From the NCBI RefSeq assembly GCF_015674855.1, contig NZ_JADMLG010000001.1, forward strand, positions 423,985 to 487,984: a DNA stretch of 64,000 bases. The letters run 5' to 3'. This DNA is from Nocardia bovistercoris. Lineage in GTDB: Bacteria > Actinomycetota > Actinomycetes > Mycobacteriales > Mycobacteriaceae. Below the pieces are notes generated by a model. It did not search any database. It was given only the letters and a program-made list of their open reading frames with translations, and had not been told where the DNA came from. Positions 24,261 through 31,453 of the stretch are shown here, piece after piece (within the stretch, counting starts at the first letter, position 1; every line of letters starts with the position of its first letter). A program made the position numbers and the translations under genes.

Positions 24261-24583
24261 CGCGAACGCCCCTCACGCCCACGCTTGCGACGCTCACCAT
24301 CAGCGGCGACGCGAGCACGAATCTCCGCAGCGTCCTGCGCGTCATAGCGGTAATCGAGCAACCGATCCCACACCGCGTGCTCTTCGGCATACGCCCGCGA
24401 ACCGTGCTCGGCGGCACGATCCTGGCGTGCACGCTCGAACTCGACACCACGCCAGTCCTTGCCCGCCATCGCATCACCAGCAGCGAAAATCATGTCGGTG
24501 AGCACGCCATTGACCACGTCCAACCGGGCGTACTCGGCCTCCAACTCCGCACGTTCCCGACCCCGCTCCCGCGCCCCGCTCAC
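24257..24583 (-). CDS. hypothetical 108-residue helical protein
   Basis: A charged, helical protein (MSGARERGRERAELEAEYARLDVVNGVLTDMIFAAGDAM... then RLLDYRYDAQDAAEIRARVAADG) with a coiled-coil-like first half. The family is not recognised. It is ATGA-coupled on both sides, which is the main support that it is translated. It could be a small adaptor for the neighbouring DNA-handling proteins. Confidence 0.55.
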   Translation of the reverse strand: MSGARERGRERAELEAEYARLDVVNGVLTDMIFAAGDAMAGKDWRGVEFERARQDRAAEHGSRAYAEEHAVWDRLLDYRYDAQDAAEIRARVAADGERRKRGREGRSR

Positions 24584-24885
24584 CGCGACACCCCCGACGG
24601 CAACTGCTCACGCGGAACACACGAACCCGGCGGCTCCGCGGGCACACCCGCATCCACCGCACGACACACATCCAGGGAAGGCACAGAATCCTGCAGATCG
24701 ACCCACGCGAGCGCACACCCCGCCATACCGACCAGCAGCAACACCGACGGCACCAACGCCGCCAACCGCAACGCCAACAGATACGAATTGGGCGAGGCGT
24801 ACACCACACCGGAAGACACCAGACCCGACCGCGACATGTCACCGCCGACCGCAGACACCGCAGAACCCGCCGTACGCGCCCGCAT
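24580..24885 (-). CDS. single-span membrane protein
   Basis: A 101-residue protein with one clear membrane span (SYLLALRLAALVPSVLLLVG through CALAWV, about residues 34-62) and a cysteine-containing outer segment (LDVCRAVDAG...GSCVPREQL), which could form one disulphide outside the cell. It overlaps the excisionase-like gene by TGATG and the next gene by ATGA. Such small membrane proteins occur in actinomycete transfer operons; the function is unknown. Confidence 0.55.
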   Translation of the reverse strand: MRARTAGSAVSAVGGDMSRSGLVSSGVVYASPNSYLLALRLAALVPSVLLLVGMAGCALAWVDLQDSVPSLDVCRAVDAGVPAEPPGSCVPREQLPSGVSR

Positions 24886-25118
24886 CAGGATTCACCGCCT
24901 GCCGCTACCTCGATCGGACGCGCGAGTGCATGGACTTCGGCAAGGTCGACGCGTATTGCGTGCGGCCCGACCCAGTAGCCGGTCAGCAGACCCGCCTCAA
25001 TCCAGCGACGGATCGTGACCTCATGAACGCTGTGGATCTCGGCGGCCGTCTGAAGACGGATGTACTTCTTACGCGCCGCGCCTCCCGGCGTCTCCTGTCT
25101 TGTTGAACGCCCCATCAC
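24885..25118 (-). CDS. excisionase-like MerR-type HTH protein
   Basis: This 77-residue protein has YIRLQTAAEIHSVHEVTIRRWIEAGLLTGYWVGPHAIRVDLAEVHAL, the compact winged helix of excisionase/AlpA-like proteins (recognition helix VTIRRWIEAG, wing HAIRVDL). It is the first gene of the leftward transfer operon, starting 177 bp from the divergent creatininase gene. Position and fold suit a recombination directionality factor or the operon's first regulator. It overlaps the next gene by TGATG. Confidence 0.75.
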   Translation of the reverse strand: MMGRSTRQETPGGAARKKYIRLQTAAEIHSVHEVTIRRWIEAGLLTGYWVGPHAIRVDLAEVHALARPIEVAAGGES

Positions 25119-25295
25119 TTGTTCCCTTCCGTTTGCATCGGCTCAAACCGCTTGGCAAACAGCGAAACTCGTGAACAGGGCGCTTCATTAGTGCGCATTG
25201 GGGTACATGCGCGGCTCAGGGGGCGCTTTCACCTGGTGAGCGCGAGCGCCCCCGAGCAGTCAAGTGCGCTGATCTGATCCAGGGCACGCGGAGTA

Positions 25296-26015
25296 GTGTT
25301 GGCGCGCGTGAAGCACCTGCTGCCAACTACGACTTCAACCGAGGCCGAAGCGCAGGGCGCTCGGACGGCCGTTCTCCCGATCGGGAGCTTCGAACAGCAC
25401 GGGGAGTACCACCCGCTGGTCACTGACACCGTAATCGCGTGCGTCATTGCCGAGCGGATCGCTCAAAATTACGATTTGCTGCTGTTGCCGCCAATTACGT
25501 TTTCGTGCTCCCATGAGCACGCGGCGTTTTCCGGCTCGGTCAGTATTCGCGCGACGACTCTAGCGGCGGTTGTCGCTGATATCTTCGACTCACTCGCGCG
25601 CTCTGGAGTGGATAGACTGGCCATCGTCAATGGCCACGGCGGGAATTATGTGCTCCAGAATGTCGTCCAGGAGTCGAACGTCGATGGGCGACGTATGACC
25701 CTCTTCCCCTATAAGGACGACTGGGACGATGCCCGGCGCGCGGCCGGCATGGTCACCAGCGGACATGAAGACATGCATGCTGGCGAGCTGGAGACTTCGA
25801 TCTTGCTTCACACCAAGCCTGAGCTGCTGAGACCTGGGTACGAAACTGCCGACTGGCGAGCTGATGATCGACGGCTGCTGCTGGTCAAGGGGCTGGGCGA
25901 GTATACGAAAAGCGGTGTGATCGGATTTCCCTCGCTTGGCACAGCAGAGAAAGGCCGTCGTGCACTCGAATCACTATCCGAGTCATTCGAGGCACATCTA
26001 CGCGCTTTGTCCTGA
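25296..26015 (+). CDS. creatininase-family metal-dependent amidohydrolase
   Basis: The 239-residue protein has the family's metal-site motifs: PIGSFEQHGEYHPLVTDT (Glu33, His35, Asp44), NGHGGN (110-115, His112) and DMHAGELETS (157-166). Members hydrolyse cyclic or linear amides such as creatinine or formamides. The substrate here is unknown, and no creatine pathway genes are near. Start GTG 25296 is taken; GTG 25308 is possible. Codon use is less GC-rich than the transfer genes. Its 3' end overlaps the convergent XRE-TPR gene by 18 bp. It is an odd cargo for an element; self-versus-host signalling or modification of a small molecule are speculative roles. Confidence 0.85.
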   Translation: MLARVKHLLPTTTSTEAEAQGARTAVLPIGSFEQHGEYHPLVTDTVIACVIAERIAQNYDLLLLPPITFSCSHEHAAFSGSVSIRATTLAAVVADIFDSLARSGVDRLAIVNGHGGNYVLQNVVQESNVDGRRMTLFPYKDDWDDARRAAGMVTSGHEDMHAGELETSILLHTKPELLRPGYETADWRADDRRLLLVKGLGEYTKSGVIGFPSLGTAEKGRRALESLSESFEAHLRALS

Positions 26016-27284
26016 TTCACCGAAAGCGTGCATCGCTGACTTGAACTCCACCACGGCTGGACCAGCGTTGAACGCAAGAACGCGACCGACATCCCGCAAG
26101 ACCGCCAGCGATCGCGCCGAAGGCGCGATCCGGACAAGCTGCGTTGCCTCAACCCCCAACTGACCGGCTTCATCGTGATTTCCAAGCGTGGCATGTACAG
26201 AAGCCAGCCGCGCGACACACAGCCCGCGGTCACGCCGCTGTGTAGCCGGCCAGTCGGCCAGCCCACTTGCGTATGTCTCTGCCGCCAGATCAGGCCGACC
26301 GATCCGCGCCCAACTCTGGGCAGCTTCCATCTCGATGTAGGAAGGGGTGCAGTACGCGGCGAGCCCGTTCACGTTCCCAGCGTCGATGGACAACGTCGCT
26401 ACCATGGCCTCGTCCAATGCGCGCCGACATTCATCCGTCTCACCGGTCAGCGAATAGGCATGCGCCCGCTGTCGGAGCGCGACAGCCCGGACGTCGGGTG
26501 CAAGTTCGGCGCTACGGCGAAGTGCCGCATTCGCCAAACCCAAACCTTGGGCCGCGTAGCCGCTCTCGGTGGCGATATTGCTTCGCCGCTGCAACACGTA
26601 AGCGGTAAGTTGCGCGTCTCCTAACTCCTCCGCGTAGTCCATCGCCCGATTGCTCCAGTACAGCGCCGCTCGCAAGTCTCCGGAATCCTGAAAGAGCCAA
26701 CCGGCAAACTCGCAGAATCGAGCACCGACGTCGAGCAGTGCCGGACGTATGGCACCGCGGGCCTTTCCGCACAACTCTTCAACGAGAGCTAGCTGAGCGC
26801 GTAGCGACCCGAGCACATACCGAGGACCGGTCAAGGCATCCATTCGGACATGCTCGGCGAGGATATTGCCCAAGTGCTGCACGAATTCCGGAGCGATCGC
26901 ATCGACAGGCGCGGGAGGCAACAGCACCAAATCGAAGGCCAGGTCGCCACCGGAGGTCGACTCCGTGCCGATCGAGAACTTCTCGTCCGGATATCCGAGG
27001 TCATCGCTGGTCAGCGTCCTACCAGTGAGACTACTCAGCACCGCCACCATGACCGCGCAGCTTCGCTCGGATGGACGTTCTGTAGCGCCGCTCAGGTAGC
27101 GCGCGATTGTCGTATGGGTCGGCTTCAGCAGTGAGCCGCCGTCGCGCTCACTGTATTCTTTCATCCGGCGGGCGAGACCCTTGTTCGTCACGTTGTGCTC
27201 GGCCATGAGTCGGACCAACCGCTCATTGGGCCGCCTACTCGACTGCCGTTCTGCGTGCATTTCTGCCTCCCCTGCCTGCGACAA
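25998..27284 (-). CDS. XRE-type regulator with TPR domain
   Basis: This 428-residue protein starts with a helix-turn-helix of the NKGLARRMKEYSERDGG...THTTIARYLSG type (about residues 33-67), followed by helical TPR-like repeats (about 170-410; SGDLRAALYWSNRAMDYAEELGDAQLTAYVL and similar). Such HTH-TPR proteins are frequent actinomycete regulators controlling development or mobile elements, sometimes through peptide binding to the TPRs. It starts 2 bp downstream of the integrase stop on the same strand, so the two are probably co-expressed. It converges on the creatininase gene with an 18-bp overlap. A master regulator of integration/excision is plausible. Confidence 0.82.
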   Translation of the reverse strand: MSQAGEAEMHAERQSSRRPNERLVRLMAEHNVTNKGLARRMKEYSERDGGSLLKPTHTTIARYLSGATERPSERSCAVMVAVLSSLTGRTLTSDDLGYPDEKFSIGTESTSGGDLAFDLVLLPPAPVDAIAPEFVQHLGNILAEHVRMDALTGPRYVLGSLRAQLALVEELCGKARGAIRPALLDVGARFCEFAGWLFQDSGDLRAALYWSNRAMDYAEELGDAQLTAYVLQRRSNIATESGYAAQGLGLANAALRRSAELAPDVRAVALRQRAHAYSLTGETDECRRALDEAMVATLSIDAGNVNGLAAYCTPSYIEMEAAQSWARIGRPDLAAETYASGLADWPATQRRDRGLCVARLASVHATLGNHDEAGQLGVEATQLVRIAPSARSLAVLRDVGRVLAFNAGPAVVEFKSAMHAFGESGQSA

Positions 27285-27286
27285 GC

Positions 27287-28489
27287 CTACGTCTCAGATT
27301 CGTCGGTTTCATTGCTCGGCGCAGCCTTGGGCACCATCGCCGAGAGCTTGCTTGCTAGTTCGACATCACGGCCCTGTGCCACGCGCTGGTAGCGCATCGC
27401 GGCTGCGACAGTGCTGTGGCCCAACCGAGTCTGAAGCTCCTTGAGGGTTGCGCCAGCAACGGCTGCCATCGTCGCGCCAGTGACACGCAGGTCGTGGAAG
27501 TGCAGGTCGGGTCGATTGGCTGTCTTCCGGGCACGGTAGTAGTGGCGATAGAGCGTTGAGGGCGCGAGGTGACCACCGTGGTTCGCTGGAAAGAGGAGAG
27601 CGTCCGGTGCGCGTCCAGTGTGGTCCCTCAAGTGACCGAGTACCTCAGACCGAAGGTGCGGGGGCACCGTGACCTGCCTTGATCCCGCCCGAGACTTCGT
27701 AGAGTCGGCGCGGCGGCCTCGCTTCGTCCGAACTGCACCGCGACGGACACTGAGTGTCACCCGGTCGTTGGCGACAACCACGCTTTCCCTGCGTAGTTCG
27801 GTCAGCTCCCCGAATCGGAGCGCGCACCAGGCTGCCAGTTGCACCATGAGCCTCAGCCGCTCGGGCATCTCTTCGACAATGATCGCCAGCTGTTCAAGAG
27901 TTGCTGGAGGTGCTTCGTGCACGGACTCGACGGCGCCAGCGCCACGGATCTGAACCGGATTCACGGTGATCCGGCCTTCGTGCTCTGCCGTCGCGAAGAT
28001 CGTACGCAGAAGCGAATACGCGTGCGCGCGGTAGGTCGGCCGATCGACCAATGTCTTCTCGTACCAACTCTCGATGTCGCCGCGATTGATTGATCGGAGC
28101 GGCAACGTTCCCAGTTCTGGGAGAATGTGGAGCTCAAGCAGGTCGGTGTAGTGGTCTTTCGTTCGCTCCTTGAGTGGTCGGCCTCGAACCTGCCGCCGAG
28201 CGAGCCAACCTGTCGCGTAAGCCGAGAGAGTCAGGCTCGCCGCCGTGGGGGCACCCACGGCAACACCCGGCGGGGTCCACAACCCATCACGAATCTCACG
28301 GTGCCGCTTTTGAAGCCACGCTTTTGCCTCATCGTCCGTGCTGAAAGTCTTCGGCGCCTTGTGCCGCCGTAGATCAGGCCCCGTGTACCGCGCCTGCCAT
28401 CGGCCTGAACTAAGTTGGCGAAGCGATCCGAACGACCGCTTAGGTCGCCGCTCCTCCTCCATTCCTCCCCCTTCGGGCGTGCCCAACAT
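27287..28489 (-). CDS. int: tyrosine-type site-specific integrase
   Basis: The 400-residue recombinase has all catalytic residues: Arg225 (ALRFGELT), Lys265 region (STKSRAGSRQ), His332-x2-Arg335 (HFHDLRVTG), His358 (RLGHST) and Tyr367 (AMRYQ), plus an AP2-like arm-binding N terminus (FGSLRQLSSGRWQARYTGPD) and a SAM-like core-binding domain near 88-185. It lies next to attR and would recombine the 26-bp tRNA repeats. ATG 28489 is annotated; the internal ATG at 28462 (MEEERRPKRS), preceded by GGGGGAGGA, may be the real start because the region upstream carries likely arm sites. Confidence 0.95.
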   Translation of the reverse strand: MLGTPEGGGMEEERRPKRSFGSLRQLSSGRWQARYTGPDLRRHKAPKTFSTDDEAKAWLQKRHREIRDGLWTPPGVAVGAPTAASLTLSAYATGWLARRQVRGRPLKERTKDHYTDLLELHILPELGTLPLRSINRGDIESWYEKTLVDRPTYRAHAYSLLRTIFATAEHEGRITVNPVQIRGAGAVESVHEAPPATLEQLAIIVEEMPERLRLMVQLAAWCALRFGELTELRRESVVVANDRVTLSVRRGAVRTKRGRRADSTKSRAGSRQVTVPPHLRSEVLGHLRDHTGRAPDALLFPANHGGHLAPSTLYRHYYRARKTANRPDLHFHDLRVTGATMAAVAGATLKELQTRLGHSTVAAAMRYQRVAQGRDVELASKLSAMVPKAAPSNETDESET

Positions 28490-28527
28490 GTGCCCAATTC
28501 AGCTGAAATTGCCCAAATGCTGCCCAA
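28480..28527. promoter_or_regulatory. right integrase arm-type sites (four TGCCCAA)
   Basis: TGCCCAA stands at 28480, 28491, 28510 and 28521, that is two pairs each spaced 11 bp. A similar pair at the left end (6625, 6636) supports the idea of integrase arm sites. They overlap or adjoin the integrase start, so integrase binding could also repress its own gene. Confidence 0.6.
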
Positions 28528-28644
28528 CAAGTGTACCCCAATGCAACGCCTTGCACACGGGTGCGAGAGAGCTAAATAGCTGCTAGAACGGCATATTTGA
28601 GGGATACTTGCCGGTCCACGCCTCACGATGCTGGCGATTACGTT
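28528..28644. other. right-end spacer of the element
   Basis: No gene is seen between the arm sites and attR. The region should contain the integrase promoter (leftward). Confidence 0.4.
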
Positions 28645-28670
28645 ACTGGTTCAATCCCAGTATCGCGCAC
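28645..28670 (+). repeat. attR core (26 bp)
   Basis: Identical to 6549-6574. Sequence beyond it (28671 on) is the original chromosome downstream of tRNA-Val(GAC), including its terminator hairpin. Confidence 0.93.
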
Positions 28671-28680
28671 TGTGCATCAC

Positions 28681-28714
28681 GAAGGCCCTGACCAGCAATT
28701 CGGTCAGGGTCTTC
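28681..28714 (+). terminator. displaced tRNA-Val terminator
   Basis: GAAGGCCCTGACC and GGTCAGGGTCTTC form a 13-bp stem with one G-T pair, followed by GTGTTTTCG. It stood just after tRNA-Val(GAC) before the element inserted. Confidence 0.75.
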
Positions 28715-28750
28715 GTGTTTTCGATATCCGATTCCCCCGGTCGGTTCCGT

Positions 28751-29219
28751 TCAGGCAAGCGAGCCGCACCGTTGGCGTCTTGGATTCGCGCCGAACGGGT
28801 GAGCTTGTGGCGCCGGATCAGTCCCAACCCTCGGATATGGCCCGTGGTTGAAGCAGTTGTGGTCGAACCGGTAGCTGCCGCCATGAACCCACCAGCTCTG
28901 GGATCCGATGAACCGCGGTGCGGTTTCCGGCGTCACCGTCTCGACCAGCTCGGGTGCGATGATCGCGCGGTACCAACCGAGGTTGTATTTCCTGTAGCGG
29001 GGTGTCGAACCAGTATTCGAGCCACAATGTGCCGCAGTCCCTACACGACTTGACCGAGACTTCCCCGTAGCGCGCGTCGATGGCGACGCCGATGCGATCC
29101 ACTTTCGCGTACCTGAGGTCGAAGGGCGGTGTGTCGCAGCGACAATCGCCCGCCGGGTACTGCGGGGTGGAGACCTGGTCGACAGGTTTGCGAAATTTTC
29201 TGATCAGATATCCGAACAT
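28751..29219 (-). pseudogene. frameshifted hypothetical protein gene
   Basis: The N-terminal part (MFGYLIRKFRKPVDQVSTPQ... with CRCDTPPFD and SCRDCGTLWLEYWFDTPLQE) runs to about 28990. The text then resumes in another frame as NLGWYRAIIAPELVETVTPETA, then SQSWWVHGGSYRFDHNC, ending at 28751. A single extra A in GGAAATAC (about 28990) explains the break. Joined, it is a protein of about 155 residues with a CxxC. The family is not recognised. Either a true recent frameshift near the insertion site or a sequencing error. Confidence 0.6.
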
Positions 29220-29474
29220 TGTCGCCTCACATCCACTCGGCCAGGAATCGTGTCGGCACTCGAACCTCCAGCCGACCGCTTGTCGCGCGAGGGATCGGGA
29301 GTGCGGAGGTCGGTCGGTGCGCCGATTCCATCGCGTTGTCATCGCGGTGCTGCGAATGCTTCCGCGCGACTGGGGATTCGGTCGAATCGATGCTGGAGGC
29401 AACCGAAGGGTCGGTAGTCTCTGCTGTCGATGAACGCGCCTTCGGCGAGATCGTAGGCGGGGAAGCGGGTAGCG

Positions 29475-30158
29475 ATGACGGACTCGAAGGCTGGGGTCGT
29501 CCGACGGGGGTTCGTCACTGCGGCGCGCACTCTCGCGGTGGCGGGGATCGTGGCGGTGCTGTCGCTGTCGCAGGCCGGGTGCTCCTCCGACTCGAGCGGC
29601 GCACCGAAATATCGGGGCATGCCCGCCGGATGCCCGCAGGTGATCGGTGTCGCGAAGGTGGCGATCCGGCAGTTCGCCGGGGAGTTGTTCAGTGAGGCAC
29701 TCGAATTCGAGTCACCGGGCGCGCAGTCGGCGGACCCGAGCCGTTCGACGTTGGAATGCAGGATGCGGTATCCGGATCGGCGAGGCTCGGGGGTCAGCGC
29801 CGCGTTGGGAGCGCCCGCGACGCGTGCCGTGAATGTGACGCTCGTCGTCGGCGCCGGTGATCGCGCCGTGGACAACATGCGCGGGTATATCGTCGCCGCG
29901 AGCGAGTCCGCGGGTGGTCGGCCCGTCGCGGGACTCGGCGACCAGGCGTATTCGGGTGTGACGCCGTTCTCGGGCCGGGAGGCCGCCGAGACGGGGTTTC
30001 GGATCGGCAACGCGGTCGTCACCGTGTCGGTGTCGGGCACCGATGTCACCGGGCCTGCCTCGGCCACATCGCCCGTCCCCCTCGCCGATCTCGGGATCAG
30101 GGCCACCGAGATCGCGCGCGTCTTCGCGGGCGACCTCGACGATCTCCTGCCGCACTGA
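29475..30158 (+). CDS. putative lipoprotein (DUF3558-like)
   Basis: The 227-residue precursor has an Arg-containing start, a hydrophobic segment and the lipobox LSQAGC, so it should be lipidated at Cys36 and held on the outer face of the membrane. The mature part has paired cysteines (AGCPQVIG and LECRMRYP) and a beta-rich layout (NVTLVVGAG, AVVTVSVSGTDV) like DUF3558-type lipoproteins of Nocardia and mycobacteria. The role is unknown. It stands alone, about 100 bp before the next gene on the same strand. Confidence 0.75.
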   Translation: MTDSKAGVVRRGFVTAARTLAVAGIVAVLSLSQAGCSSDSSGAPKYRGMPAGCPQVIGVAKVAIRQFAGELFSEALEFESPGAQSADPSRSTLECRMRYPDRRGSGVSAALGAPATRAVNVTLVVGAGDRAVDNMRGYIVAASESAGGRPVAGLGDQAYSGVTPFSGREAAETGFRIGNAVVTVSVSGTDVTGPASATSPVPLADLGIRATEIARVFAGDLDDLLPH

Positions 30159-30260
30159 CCCGAGCGGTGAACGCGCCGATGGACGCGTGCGCCGGATCGG
30201 TGTCGGTGGGCGGGGATAGTCTGCGGTGATGGTGCTCGGGTTTCGGGACGGCGGTGGCGG

Positions 30261-31436
30261 GTGATGGCGGACGAGGAGGAAGACCTGCTCGACGATGTCG
30301 CCGGGGATGTGTCCTTCGGGGTGGAGGAGATCAACGAACTGCTCGGGGAGTTGGTCGAGGCGCAGGGGGAACGGCGGCGCCGTGACGCCGATATCGTGGC
30401 CGCGCGGCTCGGTATCCACGGGCAGCGGCCGCAGACGTTCGCGCGGATCGGCGCGCGGTTCGATCTCGCGCGCGATCGGGTGCGGCAGGTCCACACGCGG
30501 ACGGTCGGGCAGTTGGTGCGCGAGGCCGCGACCACAGGGCACCGGGCGGGCAAGGTGTTCGCCGAACGCTACCCGCTCGACGCCCGTGACGGGCAGTTGA
30601 CGCGCGCGCTGCTTGCCGAGACCTACGCGGGCGACGCCGATCTCGCCGCCACCGAGTTGTCCTATCTGAAACTGCGGCTGGCGGGCCACGATCCAGAGGA
30701 CTCGAAACGGATCGCAGGCTATGTGGCGCAGCGGATCATGGCGTGGCAGAAGAAAACTCGGCACCAACTCGCGAAATTGCGTGCGGCGCGGGGTGACAGC
30801 GCGCTGGACGCGCTGCTGTCGCGGGTCGTGTGGCCCGCGGCGGGAACGGTCGCGCCGCTCCCGTCGGCCTCGGTCACCGACATCGCGGGCGACGTGCGCT
30901 TCTATCTGGACAAGGTGGGGCGCGAAGTGGCGTTCGAATCGGCGATGGAGGCGCGATTGTTCCAGGCGCTCACCGCCGACGAGGGCATCGCGACCTTCCG
31001 CGAACGGCCCTGCGCGGTGGAGTACGAGAGCGACGGTGTCCGCCAGGTGGTTCATCCTTGCGTGGTGGCCGAACTGACCGACGGTCGCGCGGTGTTGATC
31101 GACGTGCAACCGTTGGGTCAGATCGGATTCCACGTCCGGCGCGCGGCGGCCGCGGCGGCTCGCGCGCACGCGCACGCCAACGGTTGGGGGCTGCTGATCT
31201 GGACGGGCAGTCACCTCGGTGTCGAGGAATTGTCCGAGCGCGCTGTCGATTCCGAGACCGAACAGCGGCTGCGGGATCGGTTGGCGAGCGGGCCGGTGTT
31301 CTGGTCGGCGACGCGGACGCTCGCGACGGAGCTCGAATTCGACCTGCTCGACCTGCTCGCCATGGTCCTGCGCAACGATTGGCGCTGGGAGCGAGCGCCT
31401 TTCGTGCTGCGGGCGACGAAACCACCGGCCGAGTGA
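30261..31436 (+). CDS. sigma-region-4-like HTH protein with PD-(D/E)xK-like C-terminus
   Basis: In this 391-residue protein, residues 58-88 (TFARIGARFDLARDRVRQVHTRTVGQLVREA) match the region 4 helix-turn-helix of sigma factors, without regions 2 or 3. The C-terminal part (about 225-330: FESAMEARLFQAL, then RERPCAVEYESDGVRQVVHPCVVAELTDGRAVLIDVQPLG) has the alpha-beta-beta layout of TnsA/PD-(D/E)xK nucleases. The usual PD reads HP, however, and the usual E-x-K reads IDVQ, so catalysis is doubtful. It converges with the CoiA-like gene, whose stop lies 17 bp away. A DNA-binding regulator built on a nuclease fold is my best reading; function unknown. Confidence 0.6.
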   Translation: MMADEEEDLLDDVAGDVSFGVEEINELLGELVEAQGERRRRDADIVAARLGIHGQRPQTFARIGARFDLARDRVRQVHTRTVGQLVREAATTGHRAGKVFAERYPLDARDGQLTRALLAETYAGDADLAATELSYLKLRLAGHDPEDSKRIAGYVAQRIMAWQKKTRHQLAKLRAARGDSALDALLSRVVWPAAGTVAPLPSASVTDIAGDVRFYLDKVGREVAFESAMEARLFQALTADEGIATFRERPCAVEYESDGVRQVVHPCVVAELTDGRAVLIDVQPLGQIGFHVRRAAAAAARAHAHANGWGLLIWTGSHLGVEELSERAVDSETEQRLRDRLASGPVFWSATRTLATELEFDLLDLLAMVLRNDWRWERAPFVLRATKPPAE

Positions 31437-31453
31437 CGGCCGTCGTCAGCGGC

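Larger units (their letters stand above)
6549..28670 (+). mobile_element. integrative conjugative-type element in tRNA-Val(GAC), ~22.1 kb
   Basis: The element is bounded by identical 26-bp repeats of the tRNA-Val(GAC) 3' end and has a tyrosine integrase next to the right repeat. Inside are an excisionase-like gene, a membrane-anchored DNA translocase, a DUF2637 Spd-like membrane protein, a TOPRIM primase-like protein, an orphan-looking cytosine methyltransferase, a SprT-like gene and a trypsin-NTPase-TPR module. No relaxase, VirB4 or pilus gene is visible, so transfer, if it occurs, would be of the actinomycete single-translocase type. Candidate cis loci lie at 11.35-11.56 kb. All genes look intact, so the element may be functional. 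Confidence 0.9.
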
